Part shown: piece by piece, positions 9,764 to 19,948 of the stretch | Layout: every line of letters begins with the position of its first letter | Numbering within the stretch: position 1 is the stretch's first letter | Assembly (NCBI GenBank): GCA_003987775.1 | Contig: RXJD01000034.1 | Location: forward strand, 1-64,000 | From: Mycobacterium sp. | GTDB lineage: Bacteria; Actinomycetota; Actinomycetes; Mycobacteriales; Mycobacteriaceae | Direction of reading: 5' to 3' | DNA: 64,000 bases | Made by a program: the position numbers and the translations under genes | Notes under the pieces: model-generated | Database searches by the model: none | Told to the model about the DNA's origin: nothing | What the model saw: the letters and a program-made list of their open reading frames with translations, nothing else

Positions 9764-10909
9764 GTGCGCGTTGCAATCGTCGCCGAATCGTTCCTGCCTC
9801 AGGTCAACGGTGTGAGTAACTCGGTCGTCCGGGTTCTCGAGCATCTGCGTCGTACCGGTCACGAAGCCCTAGTCATCGCCCCGGACAACCCGCCCGGTGA
9901 ATCCCGCGCCGACCGCGTCTACGACGGCGTCCGGATCCACCGGACACCGTCGCGGATGTTCCCCAAAGTGACCACGCTTCCGCTGGGCGTCCCCACCCCG
10001 CGCCTGCTGCGGGTGCTGCGGGGATTCGATCCTGACGTCGTGCACCTGGCCTCACCGGCGCTGCTCGGTTACGGAGGGATGCTGGCCGCGCGCCGGCTCG
10101 GTGTCCCGACGGTGGCCGTTTACCAGACCGACGTGCCGGGTTTCGCGGCGAGCTACGGCATCCCGATGACCACCCGCGCCGCCTGGGCCTGGTTCCGGCA
10201 CCTGCACAGCCGCGCCGACCGTACTCTGGCGCCGTCCACACCAACCATGGAAAGTCTTGCCGCGCAGGGCTTCCCGCGCGTACACCGGTGGGCGCGCGGT
10301 GTTGACCTGATCCGGTTCGCGCCGTCGGCCCGCGACGAGAGGCTGCGCCGGCATTGGTCTCCCAACGGCCGGCCGGTCGTCGGCTTTGTCGGTCGGCTCG
10401 CCCCGGAGAAGCACGTGGAACGGCTCGCTACGCTCGCGGGCGCCGGCAACGTGCAGCTGGTGATCGTCGGTGACGGTGTTGATCGGACCAAACTCGAGAA
10501 GTCAATGCCCGCAGCGGTTTTCACCGGTGCGCTGTACGGCGACGAACTCGCCGCAGCGTACGCGAGCATGGACGTCTTCGTGCATCCCGGCGAGCACGAG
10601 ACGTTCTGTCAGGTCGTGCAGGAAGCGCTGGCGTCGGGGTTGCCGGTCATCGCCCCCGACGCCGGCGGCCCGCGCGACCTCGTCGCACCCTGCCGCACCG
10701 GCCTGCTGCTGCCGGTGGCCGAGTTCGAGGCGCGGCTACCCGGTGCCGTCGCGCATCTGCTTGCCGAACGGCAGCGCTATTCGCAGGCCGCCCGGCGCAG
10801 TGTGCTGGGGCGCAGCTGGCCGGTGATCTGCGACGAGTTGCTCGGTCACTACGAGGCGGTGTTGTCGCCGGCGGCCGGGGTGCGGGCCTTCCCGCGTCGT
10901 CGGGCCTGA
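9764..10909 (+). CDS. mgtA: GDP-mannose-dependent alpha-mannosyltransferase (GT4), MgtA
   Basis: 381 residues from the GTG at 9764. It is a GT-B retaining glycosyltransferase: N-terminal [20 protein letters not shown] gives the acceptor-side Rossmann domain, and the donor domain starts at [16 protein letters not shown]. The EX7E motif is in [19 protein letters not shown], followed by [11 protein letters not shown]. The M. tuberculosis orthologue (Rv0557, first called PimB) transfers mannose to a glucuronosyl-diacylglycerol lipid. The protein has no signal peptide and should act at the inner face of the membrane. Confidence 0.88.
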   Translation: MRVAIVAESFLPQVNGVSNSVVRVLEHLRRTGHEALVIAPDNPPGESRADRVYDGVRIHRTPSRMFPKVTTLPLGVPTPRLLRVLRGFDPDVVHLASPALLGYGGMLAARRLGVPTVAVYQTDVPGFAASYGIPMTTRAAWAWFRHLHSRADRTLAPSTPTMESLAAQGFPRVHRWARGVDLIRFAPSARDERLRRHWSPNGRPVVGFVGRLAPEKHVERLATLAGAGNVQLVIVGDGVDRTKLEKSMPAAVFTGALYGDELAAAYASMDVFVHPGEHETFCQVVQEALASGLPVIAPDAGGPRDLVAPCRTGLLLPVAEFEARLPGAVAHLLAERQRYSQAARRSVLGRSWPVICDELLGHYEAVLSPAAGVRAFPRRRA

Positions 10910-10915
10910 ATCCCG

Positions 10916-11740
10916 CTAGCCCTGCGCCAACTCGGCCACCGATTGCCACTGCTCCCAGGTGCGCAGCCGGTTTTCGTAGTCGGCTTTCGCCGTCGCCAAC
11001 GGGGTGGCCCCGAAGAACACCCGCAGCGGCGGCTCGTCGGCGTCCACCACCTTCAGCAACGCCTCCGCCGATGCCGACGGATTACCGGGGCTGGCCCACC
11101 GCTTGCTGCGCCACTCGTCCTGCTTGGCGTGGACGTCGGCATAGTCCGGCAGGCGCTCGGCCCGCCGGGACGACGATCCGGCCCAGTCGGTGTCGAAGCC
11201 GCCGGGTTCGATCAGCGTGACGTGCACGCCGAACGGTGCGATCTCCTGCGCCAGCGCCTGCGAGAAACCTTCCAGCGCCCATTTGGAGGCGTGGTAGATG
11301 CCGACGTCGGGGAACGCGGTGATGCCGCCGATCGACGACACCTGAATGATGTGCCCGCTGCGCTGCGCCCGCAGGTAGGGCAAAGCGGCCTGGGTGATCC
11401 ACAGGGCGCCGAACACGTTGGTTTCGAGCTGGTCGCGCGCGTCCTGTTCGGACACTTCCTCGATGAACCCGAACTGACCGTAACCGGCGTTGTTCACCAC
11501 GATGTCCAGGCGCCCGAAGTGGTCATGGGCCTGCTTGACGGCCGCGAAGTCCGCATCCCGGTCGGTGACGTCGAGCTGAATCGGCAACAGCGCGTCGCCG
11601 TATTGGCCGACCAGGTCGTCCAGGGATGCCGTGTTGCGCGCCGTGGCGGCCACCTTGTCGCCACGTTTCAGGGCGGCGGTGGCCCACTCTCGTCCGAAAC
11701 CTCGCGATGTACCGGTGATAAACCAAACTTTTTCGCTCAC
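10916..11740 (-). CDS. short-chain dehydrogenase/reductase
   Basis: 274 residues from the GTG at 11740 (a TTG at 11752 would add four). Classical SDR: cofactor motif [10 protein letters not shown] near the N-terminus, DVTD, NNAGYG, catalytic serine in QVSSIGG, and the YxxxK motif in [11 protein letters not shown]. The segment after the active site, [15 protein letters not shown], matches the classical family with a mobile substrate loop. The arginine in TARN after beta-2 suggests preference for NADP(H). Substrate cannot be deduced. It faces mgtA convergently with six bases between stops and interrupts the mgtA-menG order known from M. tuberculosis, so it is probably a later insertion. Confidence 0.85.
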   Translation of the reverse strand: MSEKVWFITGTSRGFGREWATAALKRGDKVAATARNTASLDDLVGQYGDALLPIQLDVTDRDADFAAVKQAHDHFGRLDIVVNNAGYGQFGFIEEVSEQDARDQLETNVFGALWITQAALPYLRAQRSGHIIQVSSIGGITAFPDVGIYHASKWALEGFSQALAQEIAPFGVHVTLIEPGGFDTDWAGSSSRRAERLPDYADVHAKQDEWRSKRWASPGNPSASAEALLKVVDADEPPLRVFFGATPLATAKADYENRLRTWEQWQSVAELAQG

Positions 11741-11805
11741 GCAGTCTTGCAACGCATCGACCGGCGACGAATTCCCCCATTCGGCGGACGGGTAGCGTTT
11801 CAGGC

Positions 11806-12495
11806 GTGAGCCGCGCCGACCTCGACAAGGATCCCCGGGACGTCGCGTCGATGTTCGACGGGGTCGCCCGCCGATACGACATCACCAACACCGTGCTCTC
11901 GCTGGGCCAGGACCGCTTCTGGCGGCGTGCCACCCGCGCGGCCCTGAAGATCGGGCCGGGGCAGAAGGTGCTGGATCTGGCCGCAGGCACCGCGGTGTCG
12001 ACGGTCGAGTTGGCGAAGTCCGGGGCGTGGTGCGTAGCGGCGGATTTCTCGGTCGGCATGCTCGGGGCGGGCAGCGCCCGTGCTGTGCCCAAGGTCGCCG
12101 GCGACGCAACCCGGTTGCCGTTCGCCGACGACGTGTTCGACGCGGTGACGATCAGCTTCGGCTTGCGCAACGTGGCCGACTTCCCGGCCGGCCTGCGCGA
12201 GATGGCCCGCGTCACCCGGCCCGGCGGCCGGTTGGTGGTATGCGAATTCTCCACTCCCACAAGCCCTTTGTTCGCGACAGCGTACAAGGAGTATCTGATG
12301 CAGGCGCTGCCGCGGGTGGCGCGCGCGGTGTCCAGCAATCCCGACGCGTACGTCTACCTGGCGGAGTCGATCAGGGCCTGGCCCGACCAGGAGGCCCTCG
12401 CACAGGAGATCGTGCGCGCGGGGTGGTCGGCGGTGCGGTGGCGCAATCTCACCGGTGGGATTGTGGCGTTGCACGCCGCGTACAAGCCGCTCTGA
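11806..12495 (+). CDS. menG: demethylmenaquinone methyltransferase (UbiE/MenG family)
   Basis: 229 residues from the GTG at 11806. It performs the SAM-dependent C-methylation of demethylmenaquinone, the last ring step. Family motifs are present in order: [21 protein letters not shown] (UbiE signature 1, with the conserved DxxxxxLS), the SAM loop [17 protein letters not shown], the middle motif [12 protein letters not shown], and [15 protein letters not shown]. The C-terminus [15 protein letters not shown] is typical of the family. It is divergent from the SDR with 65 bases between starts. The orthologue in M. tuberculosis is Rv0558. Confidence 0.95.
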   Translation: MSRADLDKDPRDVASMFDGVARRYDITNTVLSLGQDRFWRRATRAALKIGPGQKVLDLAAGTAVSTVELAKSGAWCVAADFSVGMLGAGSARAVPKVAGDATRLPFADDVFDAVTISFGLRNVADFPAGLREMARVTRPGGRLVVCEFSTPTSPLFATAYKEYLMQALPRVARAVSSNPDAYVYLAESIRAWPDQEALAQEIVRAGWSAVRWRNLTGGIVALHAAYKPL

Positions 12496-12616
12496 CTCGG
12501 GAGGGTGAGCTTCCGTTAGCAGGACGGGCGACGCACCGCGTGCGCCGAGCCTGCGTTCTTGCAGGGATCCACTCGCACTTCCTCTGCAGATCTACAGCCT
12601 CGGTAATCCGAGCGCG

Positions 12617-12952
12617 TTAAGTACCCGCCCGCTGTAAAAAGCCGACCTGCTCGGGGCAGTAGTGGTCGAGCGCCGCGCCGAGGAACTGGAAAGCCTGTCC
12701 CTGGGTGGTGCCCCGCGGCAGATTGCGCTGCAGGAACGTGGCCGACTTGTAGGGATCCCCATCCACGCCGCGCTCGATGCGCTGGCAGCTGATCTTGCCC
12801 AGCCAGGCGTTGTAGTCCTGCGGGCCGTAGATGCCGTAGGTGTGCAATTGAGCGTTGAACGGGGCGTCGTAGTCGTCGGCCTGGGCGGGTGCCGCCACTC
12901 CGATGGCGGCGACCGCCATGGCCGCGAAAGCACCCAGCTTAAATGCGTTCAT
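12617..12952 (-). CDS. small secreted protein, DUF732 type (Rv0559c-like)
   Basis: 111 residues from the ATG at 12952. Signal peptide MNAFKLGAFAAMAVAAIGV with cleavage at PAQADD, leaving a mature protein of about 85 residues. The mature part has LHTYGIYGPQDYNAWLGKI, CQRIERGVDGDPYKSATFLQ and ALDHYCPEQ. Two cysteines (SCQ and YCP), a central D-G-turn and a C-terminal helix ending near YCP are typical of DUF732 proteins. It lies downstream of the methyltransferase gene with a 46-base gap, and in M. tuberculosis the pair Rv0560c-Rv0559c is reported as salicylate-induced. The longer in-frame extension to 13090 has no secretion signal at its start and is not used. Confidence 0.85.
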   Translation of the reverse strand: MNAFKLGAFAAMAVAAIGVAAPAQADDYDAPFNAQLHTYGIYGPQDYNAWLGKISCQRIERGVDGDPYKSATFLQRNLPRGTTQGQAFQFLGAALDHYCPEQVGFLQRAGT

Positions 12953-12998
12953 TAGGCGGACTATACACCTGGAACGAGGTTTGCGATCAGGTCCGCTA

Positions 12999-13734
<736 letters not shown>

Positions 13735-13758
13735 CGAGCGAAGGTCACCCACATGGCG

Positions 13759-13816
13759 CGAGCAGACGCGAAATCGCACGGCGCGGCGCCAAATCGTGCG
13801 ATTTTGTGTCTGCTCG
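13759..13816. repeat. long imperfect inverted repeat (22-base arms, 14-base loop)
   Basis: Left arm 13759-13780 and right arm 13795-13816. The arms begin and end with CGAGCAGAC and GTCTGCTCG and pair over 22 positions with two G-T oppositions, so an RNA copy would form a continuous stem with two G-U pairs. It begins 17 bases past the menJ stop on the minus strand and may act as its terminator or an RNA-processing structure. No T-tract follows. Confidence 0.6.
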
Positions 13817-13832
13817 GCTCAACTGGGGGCCC

Positions 13833-15071
13833 TTAGCTGAACGGCGGGCGGCGGTCGATGAGCCGCGAAGCCCGCCCACCGCCGCGCCACGCCCGTGCCA
13901 CCCAGTCGGCGTCCTCGTCGGTGACCAGGTTGGCCATCGTCCGCACGGCGATGCGCATCAACGTCGTGGAGCGCATCGCGATCGGCCCGGTCGCCGGCAG
14001 GAACCGCTGGAAGGTCAGCAGCAACGCCAGCCGGCGCGCCACCGAGAAACCGCGGGCGTAGTGGTCGGTCAGCAGTGCCGGCCACAAGTGGGAAAAGTCG
14101 GGCGATTCCAGCATCTCGGCGGCCAGCCGCCCCGTCTCCAGCCCGTAGTCGATGCCCTCGCCGTTCAGCGGGTTCACGCATGCCGCGGCATCGCCGATCA
14201 GCATCCAGTTCGGTCCGGCCACCCCCGACACCGCGCCCCCCATCGGCAGCAACGCCGACGCCACCGCCCGCGGCGGGCCCTCGAATCCCCATTCGTCGCG
14301 CCGCAGGTCGGTGTAGTAGGAGATCAGCGGCCGCAGCGCCAGATCGGCCGGCCGCTTGGTCGTCGACAACGCCCCCACGCCGATGTTCACTTCGCCATTG
14401 CCCAACGGGAAGATCCAGCCGTAGCCGGGCAGCACGGCGCCGTCGGGGGAGCGCAGCTCCAGATGTGAGGTCAGCCACGGGTCGTCACTGCGTGGCGTGG
14501 CCAGATACCCGCGGGCGGCGACGCCATACACCGTCTCCTGATGCCAGCGCCGGCCCAGTTTGCGGCCCAGCGACGAGCGCGCACCGTCGGCCACGATCAG
14601 CTGATCGCACACCACCTCGGTGCGGTCGGCCAATGTTACCGATGTCACCCGCCGAGACGAGTCATGATGCACTCCAACCGCTTTGGTTCCCAGCAGCATG
14701 CGCGCCCCGGATTCCTCGGCGACCTTGCGGATCCGGTCGTCGAGCTCCAGGCGGGCCACCGCGCTGCTGTGTGGCGGGAACGACGGGCCCGGCCAGCGCA
14801 CTTCCACCTCGCCGCCGAAACCGCTCATGCGCAGGCCGTGGTGCCGGATGCGGCTGGACAGCCAGTCGCCCAAGCCCAGCCGCTCCATCTCGAGGATGGC
14901 CCTCGGTGTCAGCCCGTCGCCGCAGGCTTTGTCGCGGGGGAAGCTGGCCGAATCGATGACAAGGACATCCCGGCCCGCCCGGGCGGCCCAGGCAGCCGCC
15001 GCCGACCCGGCCGGTCCGGCGCCTACCACCACCACCTGCGCGCGCAGGGCTCTGGGGACTGCGTTCTCCAC
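13833..15071 (-). CDS. menJ: menaquinone side-chain reductase (geranylgeranyl-reductase family)
   Basis: 412 residues from the GTG at 15071. MenJ (Rv0561c in M. tuberculosis) saturates the beta-isoprene unit of menaquinone-9. Family features: the FAD Rossmann motif VVVVGAGPAGSAAAAWAA, DKACGDGLTPRAI (the C-x-G-x-x motif near the flavin), LIVADGARSSLGRKLG, the second FAD motif NWMLIGDAAACVNPLNGEG and DYGLETGRLAAE. The C-terminus contains a conserved W-ARAWRGGG segment. The reading frame continues open far upstream into grcC1, but that part is antisense to grcC1. Only 21 bases separate the menJ and grcC1 starts, so a compact divergent promoter is required. The neighbours supply prenyl diphosphate and ring, which supports the assignment. 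Confidence 0.93.
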   Translation of the reverse strand: MENAVPRALRAQVVVVGAGPAGSAAAAWAARAGRDVLVIDSASFPRDKACGDGLTPRAILEMERLGLGDWLSSRIRHHGLRMSGFGGEVEVRWPGPSFPPHSSAVARLELDDRIRKVAEESGARMLLGTKAVGVHHDSSRRVTSVTLADRTEVVCDQLIVADGARSSLGRKLGRRWHQETVYGVAARGYLATPRSDDPWLTSHLELRSPDGAVLPGYGWIFPLGNGEVNIGVGALSTTKRPADLALRPLISYYTDLRRDEWGFEGPPRAVASALLPMGGAVSGVAGPNWMLIGDAAACVNPLNGEGIDYGLETGRLAAEMLESPDFSHLWPALLTDHYARGFSVARRLALLLTFQRFLPATGPIAMRSTTLMRIAVRTMANLVTDEDADWVARAWRGGGRASRLIDRRPPFS

Positions 15072-15092
15072 GCCCACCAGTATGTTGGTCGA

Positions 15093-16100
15093 ATGAGAAC
15101 TCCGGCGACGGTGGTGGCGGGCGTTGACTTCGGCGACGCCGGATTCGCCGCGACTGTGCGAGACGGTGTCGCGCGGGTCGAGCAACTCATGGACGCTGAG
15201 CTGCGCGGTTCCGACGAGGTGATGACCGAATCGCTGCTGCATCTGTTCCAGGCCGGCGGCAAGCGGTTCCGCCCCCTGTTCACGGTCCTGTCCGCACAAA
15301 CCGGCCCGGATCCGGACAACGCGGACGTGACCCTGGCCGGGGCCGTGGTGGAGCTGATTCACCTGGCGACGCTGTATCACGACGACGTGATGGACGAGGC
15401 GGAGGTCCGTCGTGGAGCGCCCAGTGCCAACGCGCGCTGGGGCAACAACGTCGCCATCCTGGCCGGCGACTACCTGCTGGCGACGGCGTCGCGATTGGTG
15501 TCGCGGCTGGGGCCGGAGGCCGTGCGGATCGTCGCCGACACATTTGCCGAGCTGGTGACGGGTCAGATGCGGGAGACCCGCGGCACCCCCGAAGGGGTGG
15601 ACCGCATCGAGCAGTACCTGCGGGTGGTCCACGAGAAGACGGGCAGCCTGATCGGCGCCGCGGGCCGGTTCGGCGGCATGTTCTCCGGCGCCGACGACGA
15701 CCAGATCGAACGGCTGAGCCGACTGGGTGGCATCGTCGGCACCGCATTCCAGATCGCCGACGACATCATCGACATCGACAGCGAGTCCGACGAGTCCGGC
15801 AAGGTGCCCGGCACCGACCTGCGCGAAGGTGTGCGAACGCTGCCGATGCTCTACGCGCTGCAGCAGACGGAGCCCGACGGCGCGCGACTGCGCGAACTGC
15901 TCGCCGGACCCATCCACAACGACGACGAGGTGCTGGAGGCGCTGGCCCTGCTACGCCAATCGCCCGGCATGGCCCAGGCCAAGCAGACGCTGGCGGGGTA
16001 CGCCGACCGGGCCCACCACGAGTTGAGCCTGCTGCCCGAATCTCCCGGCCGCGACGCGCTGCAGGCGCTGGTCGACTACACCGTCAGCCGGCACGGCTGA
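15093..16100 (+). CDS. grcC1: polyprenyl diphosphate synthase
   Basis: 335 residues from the ATG at 15093, as I recall the length of Rv0562. It extends allylic diphosphates with isopentenyl diphosphate units to give the menaquinone side chain. The first aspartate-rich motif is in YHDDVMDEAEVRRG and the second in IADDIIDIDSES. GGKRFRPLF supplies the conserved IPP-binding GKR. Residues just before the first motif (LIHLATLYHDDV) are small, consistent with a medium- to long-chain product. The start is immediately divergent from menJ. A perfect 8-bp hairpin follows the stop. Confidence 0.92.
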   Translation: MRTPATVVAGVDFGDAGFAATVRDGVARVEQLMDAELRGSDEVMTESLLHLFQAGGKRFRPLFTVLSAQTGPDPDNADVTLAGAVVELIHLATLYHDDVMDEAEVRRGAPSANARWGNNVAILAGDYLLATASRLVSRLGPEAVRIVADTFAELVTGQMRETRGTPEGVDRIEQYLRVVHEKTGSLIGAAGRFGGMFSGADDDQIERLSRLGGIVGTAFQIADDIIDIDSESDESGKVPGTDLREGVRTLPMLYALQQTEPDGARLRELLAGPIHNDDEVLEALALLRQSPGMAQAKQTLAGYADRAHHELSLLPESPGRDALQALVDYTVSRHG

Positions 16101-16101
16101 A

Positions 16102-16119
16102 CCGATCCGCACGGATCGG
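16102..16119 (+). terminator. hairpin after grcC1
   Basis: CCGATCCG (16102-16109) and CGGATCGG (16112-16119) form a perfect 8-bp stem with a two-base loop, right after the grcC1 TGA (16098-16100). No T-run follows, so it may be an intrinsic terminator of the mycobacterial non-canonical kind or an RNA 3'-end stabiliser. Confidence 0.35.
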
Positions 16120-16181
16120 AACCTGAACCGTCCTCCCACGCGTTATTCGGCTGTAATCAACTCGTAGGAGGACACCCACTC

Positions 16182-17045
16182 ATGACCTGGCATCCGCATG
16201 CCAACAGGCTGAAGACCTTCCTGCTGTTGGTCGGTATGTCCGCGATGATCGTGTTCGTCGGCGCGTTGTTCGGCAGGACGGCCCTCATCATCGCGACCCT
16301 GTTCGCCGTCGGGATCAACGTCTACACCTACTACAACAGCGACAAGCTGGCGTTGCGCGCCATGCACGCCGTACCGGTGTCGGAATTGCAGTACCCCGCG
16401 ATGTACCGGATCGTGCGCGAGCTGGCCACCGCCGCCCATCAGCCCATGCCGCGGCTGTACATCAGCGACACCAACGCGCCCAACGCATTCGCCACCGGCC
16501 GCAATCCGCGCAATGCAGCCGTCTGTTGCACCACCGGCATCCTGCGTATTCTCGACGAGCGCGAGTTGCGTGCCGTTTTGGGTCATGAGCTGTCGCACGT
16601 CTACAACCGCGACATCCTGATCTCCTGCGTGGCAGGTGCGCTCGCGTCGGTGGTCACCGCCCTGGCCAACATGGCCATGTGGTTCGGCGCCTTCGGCGGT
16701 AACCGTGAAGGTGGCGTCAATCCCTTTGCGATGCTGTTGGTTTCGTTGCTCGGCCCGATCGCCGCGACGGTCGTGCGGCTGGCGGTGTCGCGCTCCCGGG
16801 AATATCAGGCCGACGAGTCGGGGGCGATGCTGACCGGCGACCCGCTCGCCCTGGCGTCTGCGCTGCGCAAGATCTCCGGCGGCGTGCAGATGGCCCCGTT
16901 GCCACCGGAGCCGCAGCTTGCCAACCAGGCTCACCTGATGATCGCCAACCCCTTCCGGGCCGGCGAGCGCATCGGGTCGTTGTTCTCGACGCACCCGCCG
17001 ATCGAGGACCGCATCCGGCGGCTGGAGCAGATGGCACGCGGCTGA
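16182..17045 (+). CDS. htpX: HtpX-like membrane zinc metalloprotease
   Basis: 287 residues from the ATG at 16182, preceded by TAGGAGGA with good spacing. M48B family protease for quality control of membrane proteins. Two N-terminal helices are visible near residues 11-30 and 33-50. The zinc motif HELSH lies at residues 135-139 in [14 protein letters not shown], and the downstream glutamate ligand is in [11 protein letters not shown]. Two further hydrophobic helices follow around [19 protein letters not shown] and [17 protein letters not shown]. The active site faces the cytosol in this family. It faces the SulP gene convergently with no gap between stops. Rv0563 is the M. tuberculosis orthologue. 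Confidence 0.94.
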   Translation: MTWHPHANRLKTFLLLVGMSAMIVFVGALFGRTALIIATLFAVGINVYTYYNSDKLALRAMHAVPVSELQYPAMYRIVRELATAAHQPMPRLYISDTNAPNAFATGRNPRNAAVCCTTGILRILDERELRAVLGHELSHVYNRDILISCVAGALASVVTALANMAMWFGAFGGNREGGVNPFAMLLVSLLGPIAATVVRLAVSRSREYQADESGAMLTGDPLALASALRKISGGVQMAPLPPEPQLANQAHLMIANPFRAGERIGSLFSTHPPIEDRIRRLEQMARG

Positions 17046-18563
17046 TCAAGCCGCCGCTTCGGGCGCTTCGCGTCCGACCAGCGACACCACGGCTGTGCGC
17101 GGCGGATGCCCGCGCTCGAGCAGTCCGTCGATGTGAACCGTTCCCCCGGTGGACTGATGCTGCTGCTGCCAGTCGGTAATCGATTGGTGCGCAGCGTGAT
17201 CGAGGTAACTGACGGCGATGTGCAGGGTCACCGTGCTGCCGCGGGGCACCTCGGCCAGTACGCGAGTCAGGCGCGGCAGGCTCAGGAAGGTGCAGGCGCC
17301 CTCGATCGTCACGCGCCACTGATCAGCATCCGGGATGGCCTCCACCTTGGCGCGGACCACCCGCCATCCGGTGATCGCGATGGCCAGGACCAGGCCGATC
17401 AGGACGCCGTGCAGCAGGTTGAGGAAGACGACGGCGACGATGGTCACCAGGTAGATAGCGAAATCGCCGGTCTTCACCGCGGTTTCGATGTGCGCGGGCT
17501 GTAGTAGCTGAATTCCGATGACGATCAGCAGCCCGGCCAGTGCGGCGCTGGGGATCTCTTCGATCAGCCCGGCGAAGGGCAGGGCGAACAGCAGGATCCA
17601 GAAGCCGTGCAGGATCGTCGAGGCACTCGTTTTGGCCCCGGCCTTGATGTTCGCTGAGCTGCGCACGATCACACCGGCGATCGGCAGGCCACCGATGGCG
17701 CCCGAGACGATGTTCGAGGCGCCCTGTCCGATCAATTCACGGTCGAGATTGGTGCGCGGTCCGCTGTGCATCCGGTCGGTGGCGACGGCGGTCAGCAGAC
17801 TCTGCACGCTCGTGATGAGCGTGACGGTGATGATGCCGATCACCACCGCCCCCCAGTTGCCGTGCGGAATGGCGGGCAACTGCAATGCCTCGATCACCGA
17901 GCCTTCCAGGGTGATCCGGGAAACGGTGAACGGAAACACCACCGAGATGACGGTCACCACCACGATCGCGACCAGCGGACCCGGAACGGCGGCCAGCTTC
18001 GCCGGGGCCCGGCGCCACGCGACCATGATCGCGATCACCAGCAGCCCGAGGAAGAGCCCCGGGCGGTGAGCTCCGAGGATCTGAGCCGGCAGCTCGACCA
18101 CGTTGGCCCATGCCGAACTGTGCGACTCACCACCGAGCAGCACATGGGTTTGCTGCAGCGCGATGGTGATTCCGATGCCGGCCAGCATCGCATGCACCAC
18201 CACGGGCGAAATCGCCAGCGCCGCACGGGCTACCCGGCTAAGCCCCAGCAGAACCTGCATTAGGCCCGCGACTGCTGTGATGAAACAAGTTATGCCCCAG
18301 CCGAATTCGGCTATCAGATCGGCGACGATCACGGTCAGGCCAGCGGCCGGACCGCTCACCTGCAACGGTGATCCGCCCAGGGCGCCGCCTACGACGCCAC
18401 CGACGATCGCGGCGATCAGGCCGGCGAGCACCGGAGCGTCGGAGGCGATGGCGATGCCCAGCGACAAAGGCAGTGCCACCAGGAAAACCACCAGTGAGGC
18501 CGGCAGGTCGTGCCGGATGACCGATCGCCATCGCTCGCTTCGTGACTCGTCGGTCTGTCGCAT
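17046..18563 (-). CDS. SulP-family anion transporter with STAS domain
   Basis: 505 residues. The N-terminal two thirds is a multi-helix carrier with SulP features: HDLPASLVVFLVALPLSLGI near residue 18, GGALGGSPLQVSGPAAGLTV (the conserved S-G-P-x-A-G), and ELIGQGASNIVSGAIGGLP, the NxxSG-GG-P motif. Many hydrophobic helices are visible. The C-terminal part from about residue 410 (WRVTIEGACTFLSLPRL) is a STAS domain. Such proteins carry sulfate, bicarbonate or other dicarboxylate anions; this actinobacterial type without a fused anhydrase is often annotated as sulfate permease, but substrate is uncertain. It is not in the M. tuberculosis htpX-gpsA interval, so it is an insertion relative to that order. 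The start ATG has GGAGG further upstream than ideal. Confidence 0.85.
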   Translation of the reverse strand: MRQTDESRSERWRSVIRHDLPASLVVFLVALPLSLGIAIASDAPVLAGLIAAIVGGVVGGALGGSPLQVSGPAAGLTVIVADLIAEFGWGITCFITAVAGLMQVLLGLSRVARAALAISPVVVHAMLAGIGITIALQQTHVLLGGESHSSAWANVVELPAQILGAHRPGLFLGLLVIAIMVAWRRAPAKLAAVPGPLVAIVVVTVISVVFPFTVSRITLEGSVIEALQLPAIPHGNWGAVVIGIITVTLITSVQSLLTAVATDRMHSGPRTNLDRELIGQGASNIVSGAIGGLPIAGVIVRSSANIKAGAKTSASTILHGFWILLFALPFAGLIEEIPSAALAGLLIVIGIQLLQPAHIETAVKTGDFAIYLVTIVAVVFLNLLHGVLIGLVLAIAITGWRVVRAKVEAIPDADQWRVTIEGACTFLSLPRLTRVLAEVPRGSTVTLHIAVSYLDHAAHQSITDWQQQHQSTGGTVHIDGLLERGHPPRTAVVSLVGREAPEAAA

Positions 18564-18798
18564 CGGAGGCTCCCTCGTCTGATCTAGCGGGGGATCTTGC
18601 GCCGTCCGCCCCGTATCGCGATCTATCCCGTAGCCGTAACACCCTGAGGCGCAAGCGAATACGATTCCACTCGAAACGGCGATGTTCCGGGCAGCTCGTC
18701 TGCCGACTCTGATTGACGGTAGGGTGGGCCGCTGGCACCGGCAACCGGACGCGCGGGGTGCATAGCGAACGCAAATTTTCTATGCGCCGCACTTGATC

Positions 18799-18814
18799 AG
18801 CGCCTGATGGCGCT
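18799..18814 (-). terminator. hairpin after gpsA
   Basis: AGCGCC (18799-18804) and GGCGCT (18809-18814) with a TGAT loop lie just 3' of the gpsA stop codon (18820-18822, minus strand). The stem is short and no T-run follows, so this is only a candidate. Confidence 0.3.
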
Positions 18815-18819
18815 TGGGG

Positions 18820-19845
18820 TCAGAATCCCGAGCCGTGCACCTCGTGTCCGGGCTCCTCGGCGGCCAGGCCACTGTAAGCCTGCTCGACGGTGGAGCCGTG
18901 GTTGATCACCGCGTCGACCTCGCGCGCAATCGGCATGTTCAACCCGAACTCGTCAGCGAACTCCATGATGACGCTCGCGGCCTTGACGCCCTCGGCGACC
19001 TGGTTCATCGACGCGATGATCTCGTCGATCGGTTTGCCCGCACCCAACTGTTCGCCGACGTGACGGTTGCGGCTGCGCTGGCTGGTACAGGTGACGATCA
19101 GGTCACCGAGGCCGGCCAGGCCGGGAAAAGTCTCGGCGTTGCCGCCCATCGCCACTCCCAGCTTGGTCATCTCGCGCAGTGCCCGGGCGATCACCAGGGC
19201 CCGGGTGTTCTCGCCGATGCCCAGCGAGTAGCCCATTCCGACCGCGATGGCGAAGACATTCTTGAGCGCTCCCGCCATCTCGACGCCGATCACGTCGTCG
19301 GTGGTGTAAACGCGGAACCGCCGGGTGCGGAACATCGTCGACAGCCGGGTGGCCAGGTGCTGGTCCGGCATGGCCAGCACCGCGGCGGCGGCGTAACCCT
19401 CGGCCACCTCGCGGGCGATGTTCGGTCCGGCCAGAATGCCCGCCGGATGCCCGGGCAGGATCTCCTCGATGATCTGCGACATCCGCATGTTGGTGCCCTG
19501 CTCGAGGCCCTTCACCAAGGAGACCACCGGCACCCAGGGCCGCAGTTCCTTGGCCAGCTCGGTCAGCACGCCGCGGAATCCGTGCGAAGGCACACCCATG
19601 ACCAGAACGTCGGCGCAATTGGCGGCTTCGGCGAAGTCGGTGGTGGCGCGCAGCGAGCTGCTCAGCGCCACCTCGTTGCCGAGGTAGCGGCTGTTGCGGT
19701 GGTTTTCGTTGATGTCCTTGGCTGTCTCCTCAGACCGAACCCATTGCAGGGTCGGCCCGCGGCGCGCGCAGATTGAGGCCACGGTGGTGCCCCAGGAACC
19801 GCCACCGAGGACAACGACATTGGGTTCGCGCTTCTCAGCTGCCAT
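18820..19845 (-). CDS. gpsA: NAD(P)-dependent glycerol-3-phosphate dehydrogenase
   Basis: 341 residues from the ATG at 19845, with AGGGTG seven bases upstream. It reduces dihydroxyacetone phosphate to sn-glycerol-3-phosphate for phospholipid synthesis. The Rossmann motif is VVVLGGGSWGTTVASI near the N-terminus; GVPSHGFR, SLVKGLE and LAGPNIAREV are the family cofactor and substrate loops. The catalytic lysine is in GALKNVFAIAVG and the C-terminal domain carries FPGLAGLGDLIVTCTS with SRNRHVG. Length and sequence match GpdA1 (Rv0564c). The longer in-frame extension upstream to 20277 is antisense to the protease gene and was not used. Confidence 0.94.
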   Translation of the reverse strand: MAAEKREPNVVVLGGGSWGTTVASICARRGPTLQWVRSEETAKDINENHRNSRYLGNEVALSSSLRATTDFAEAANCADVLVMGVPSHGFRGVLTELAKELRPWVPVVSLVKGLEQGTNMRMSQIIEEILPGHPAGILAGPNIAREVAEGYAAAAVLAMPDQHLATRLSTMFRTRRFRVYTTDDVIGVEMAGALKNVFAIAVGMGYSLGIGENTRALVIARALREMTKLGVAMGGNAETFPGLAGLGDLIVTCTSQRSRNRHVGEQLGAGKPIDEIIASMNQVAEGVKAASVIMEFADEFGLNMPIAREVDAVINHGSTVEQAYSGLAAEEPGHEVHGSGF

Positions 19846-19948
19846 GAACTTCACCCTATTGCTGTGAACCTCGAATACCAACGACCCACGGGCAGAGGAC
19901 TTCGGGCCCTTTCCGCTGAGGTGCGGACACCGGAAAGGTAAAGGAGTG

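Noticed and set aside
14541..15092. Upstream extension of the grcC1 frame
   Set aside because: It lies antisense to menJ and has no prenyl-synthase sequence; the ATG at 15093 gives the usual length.
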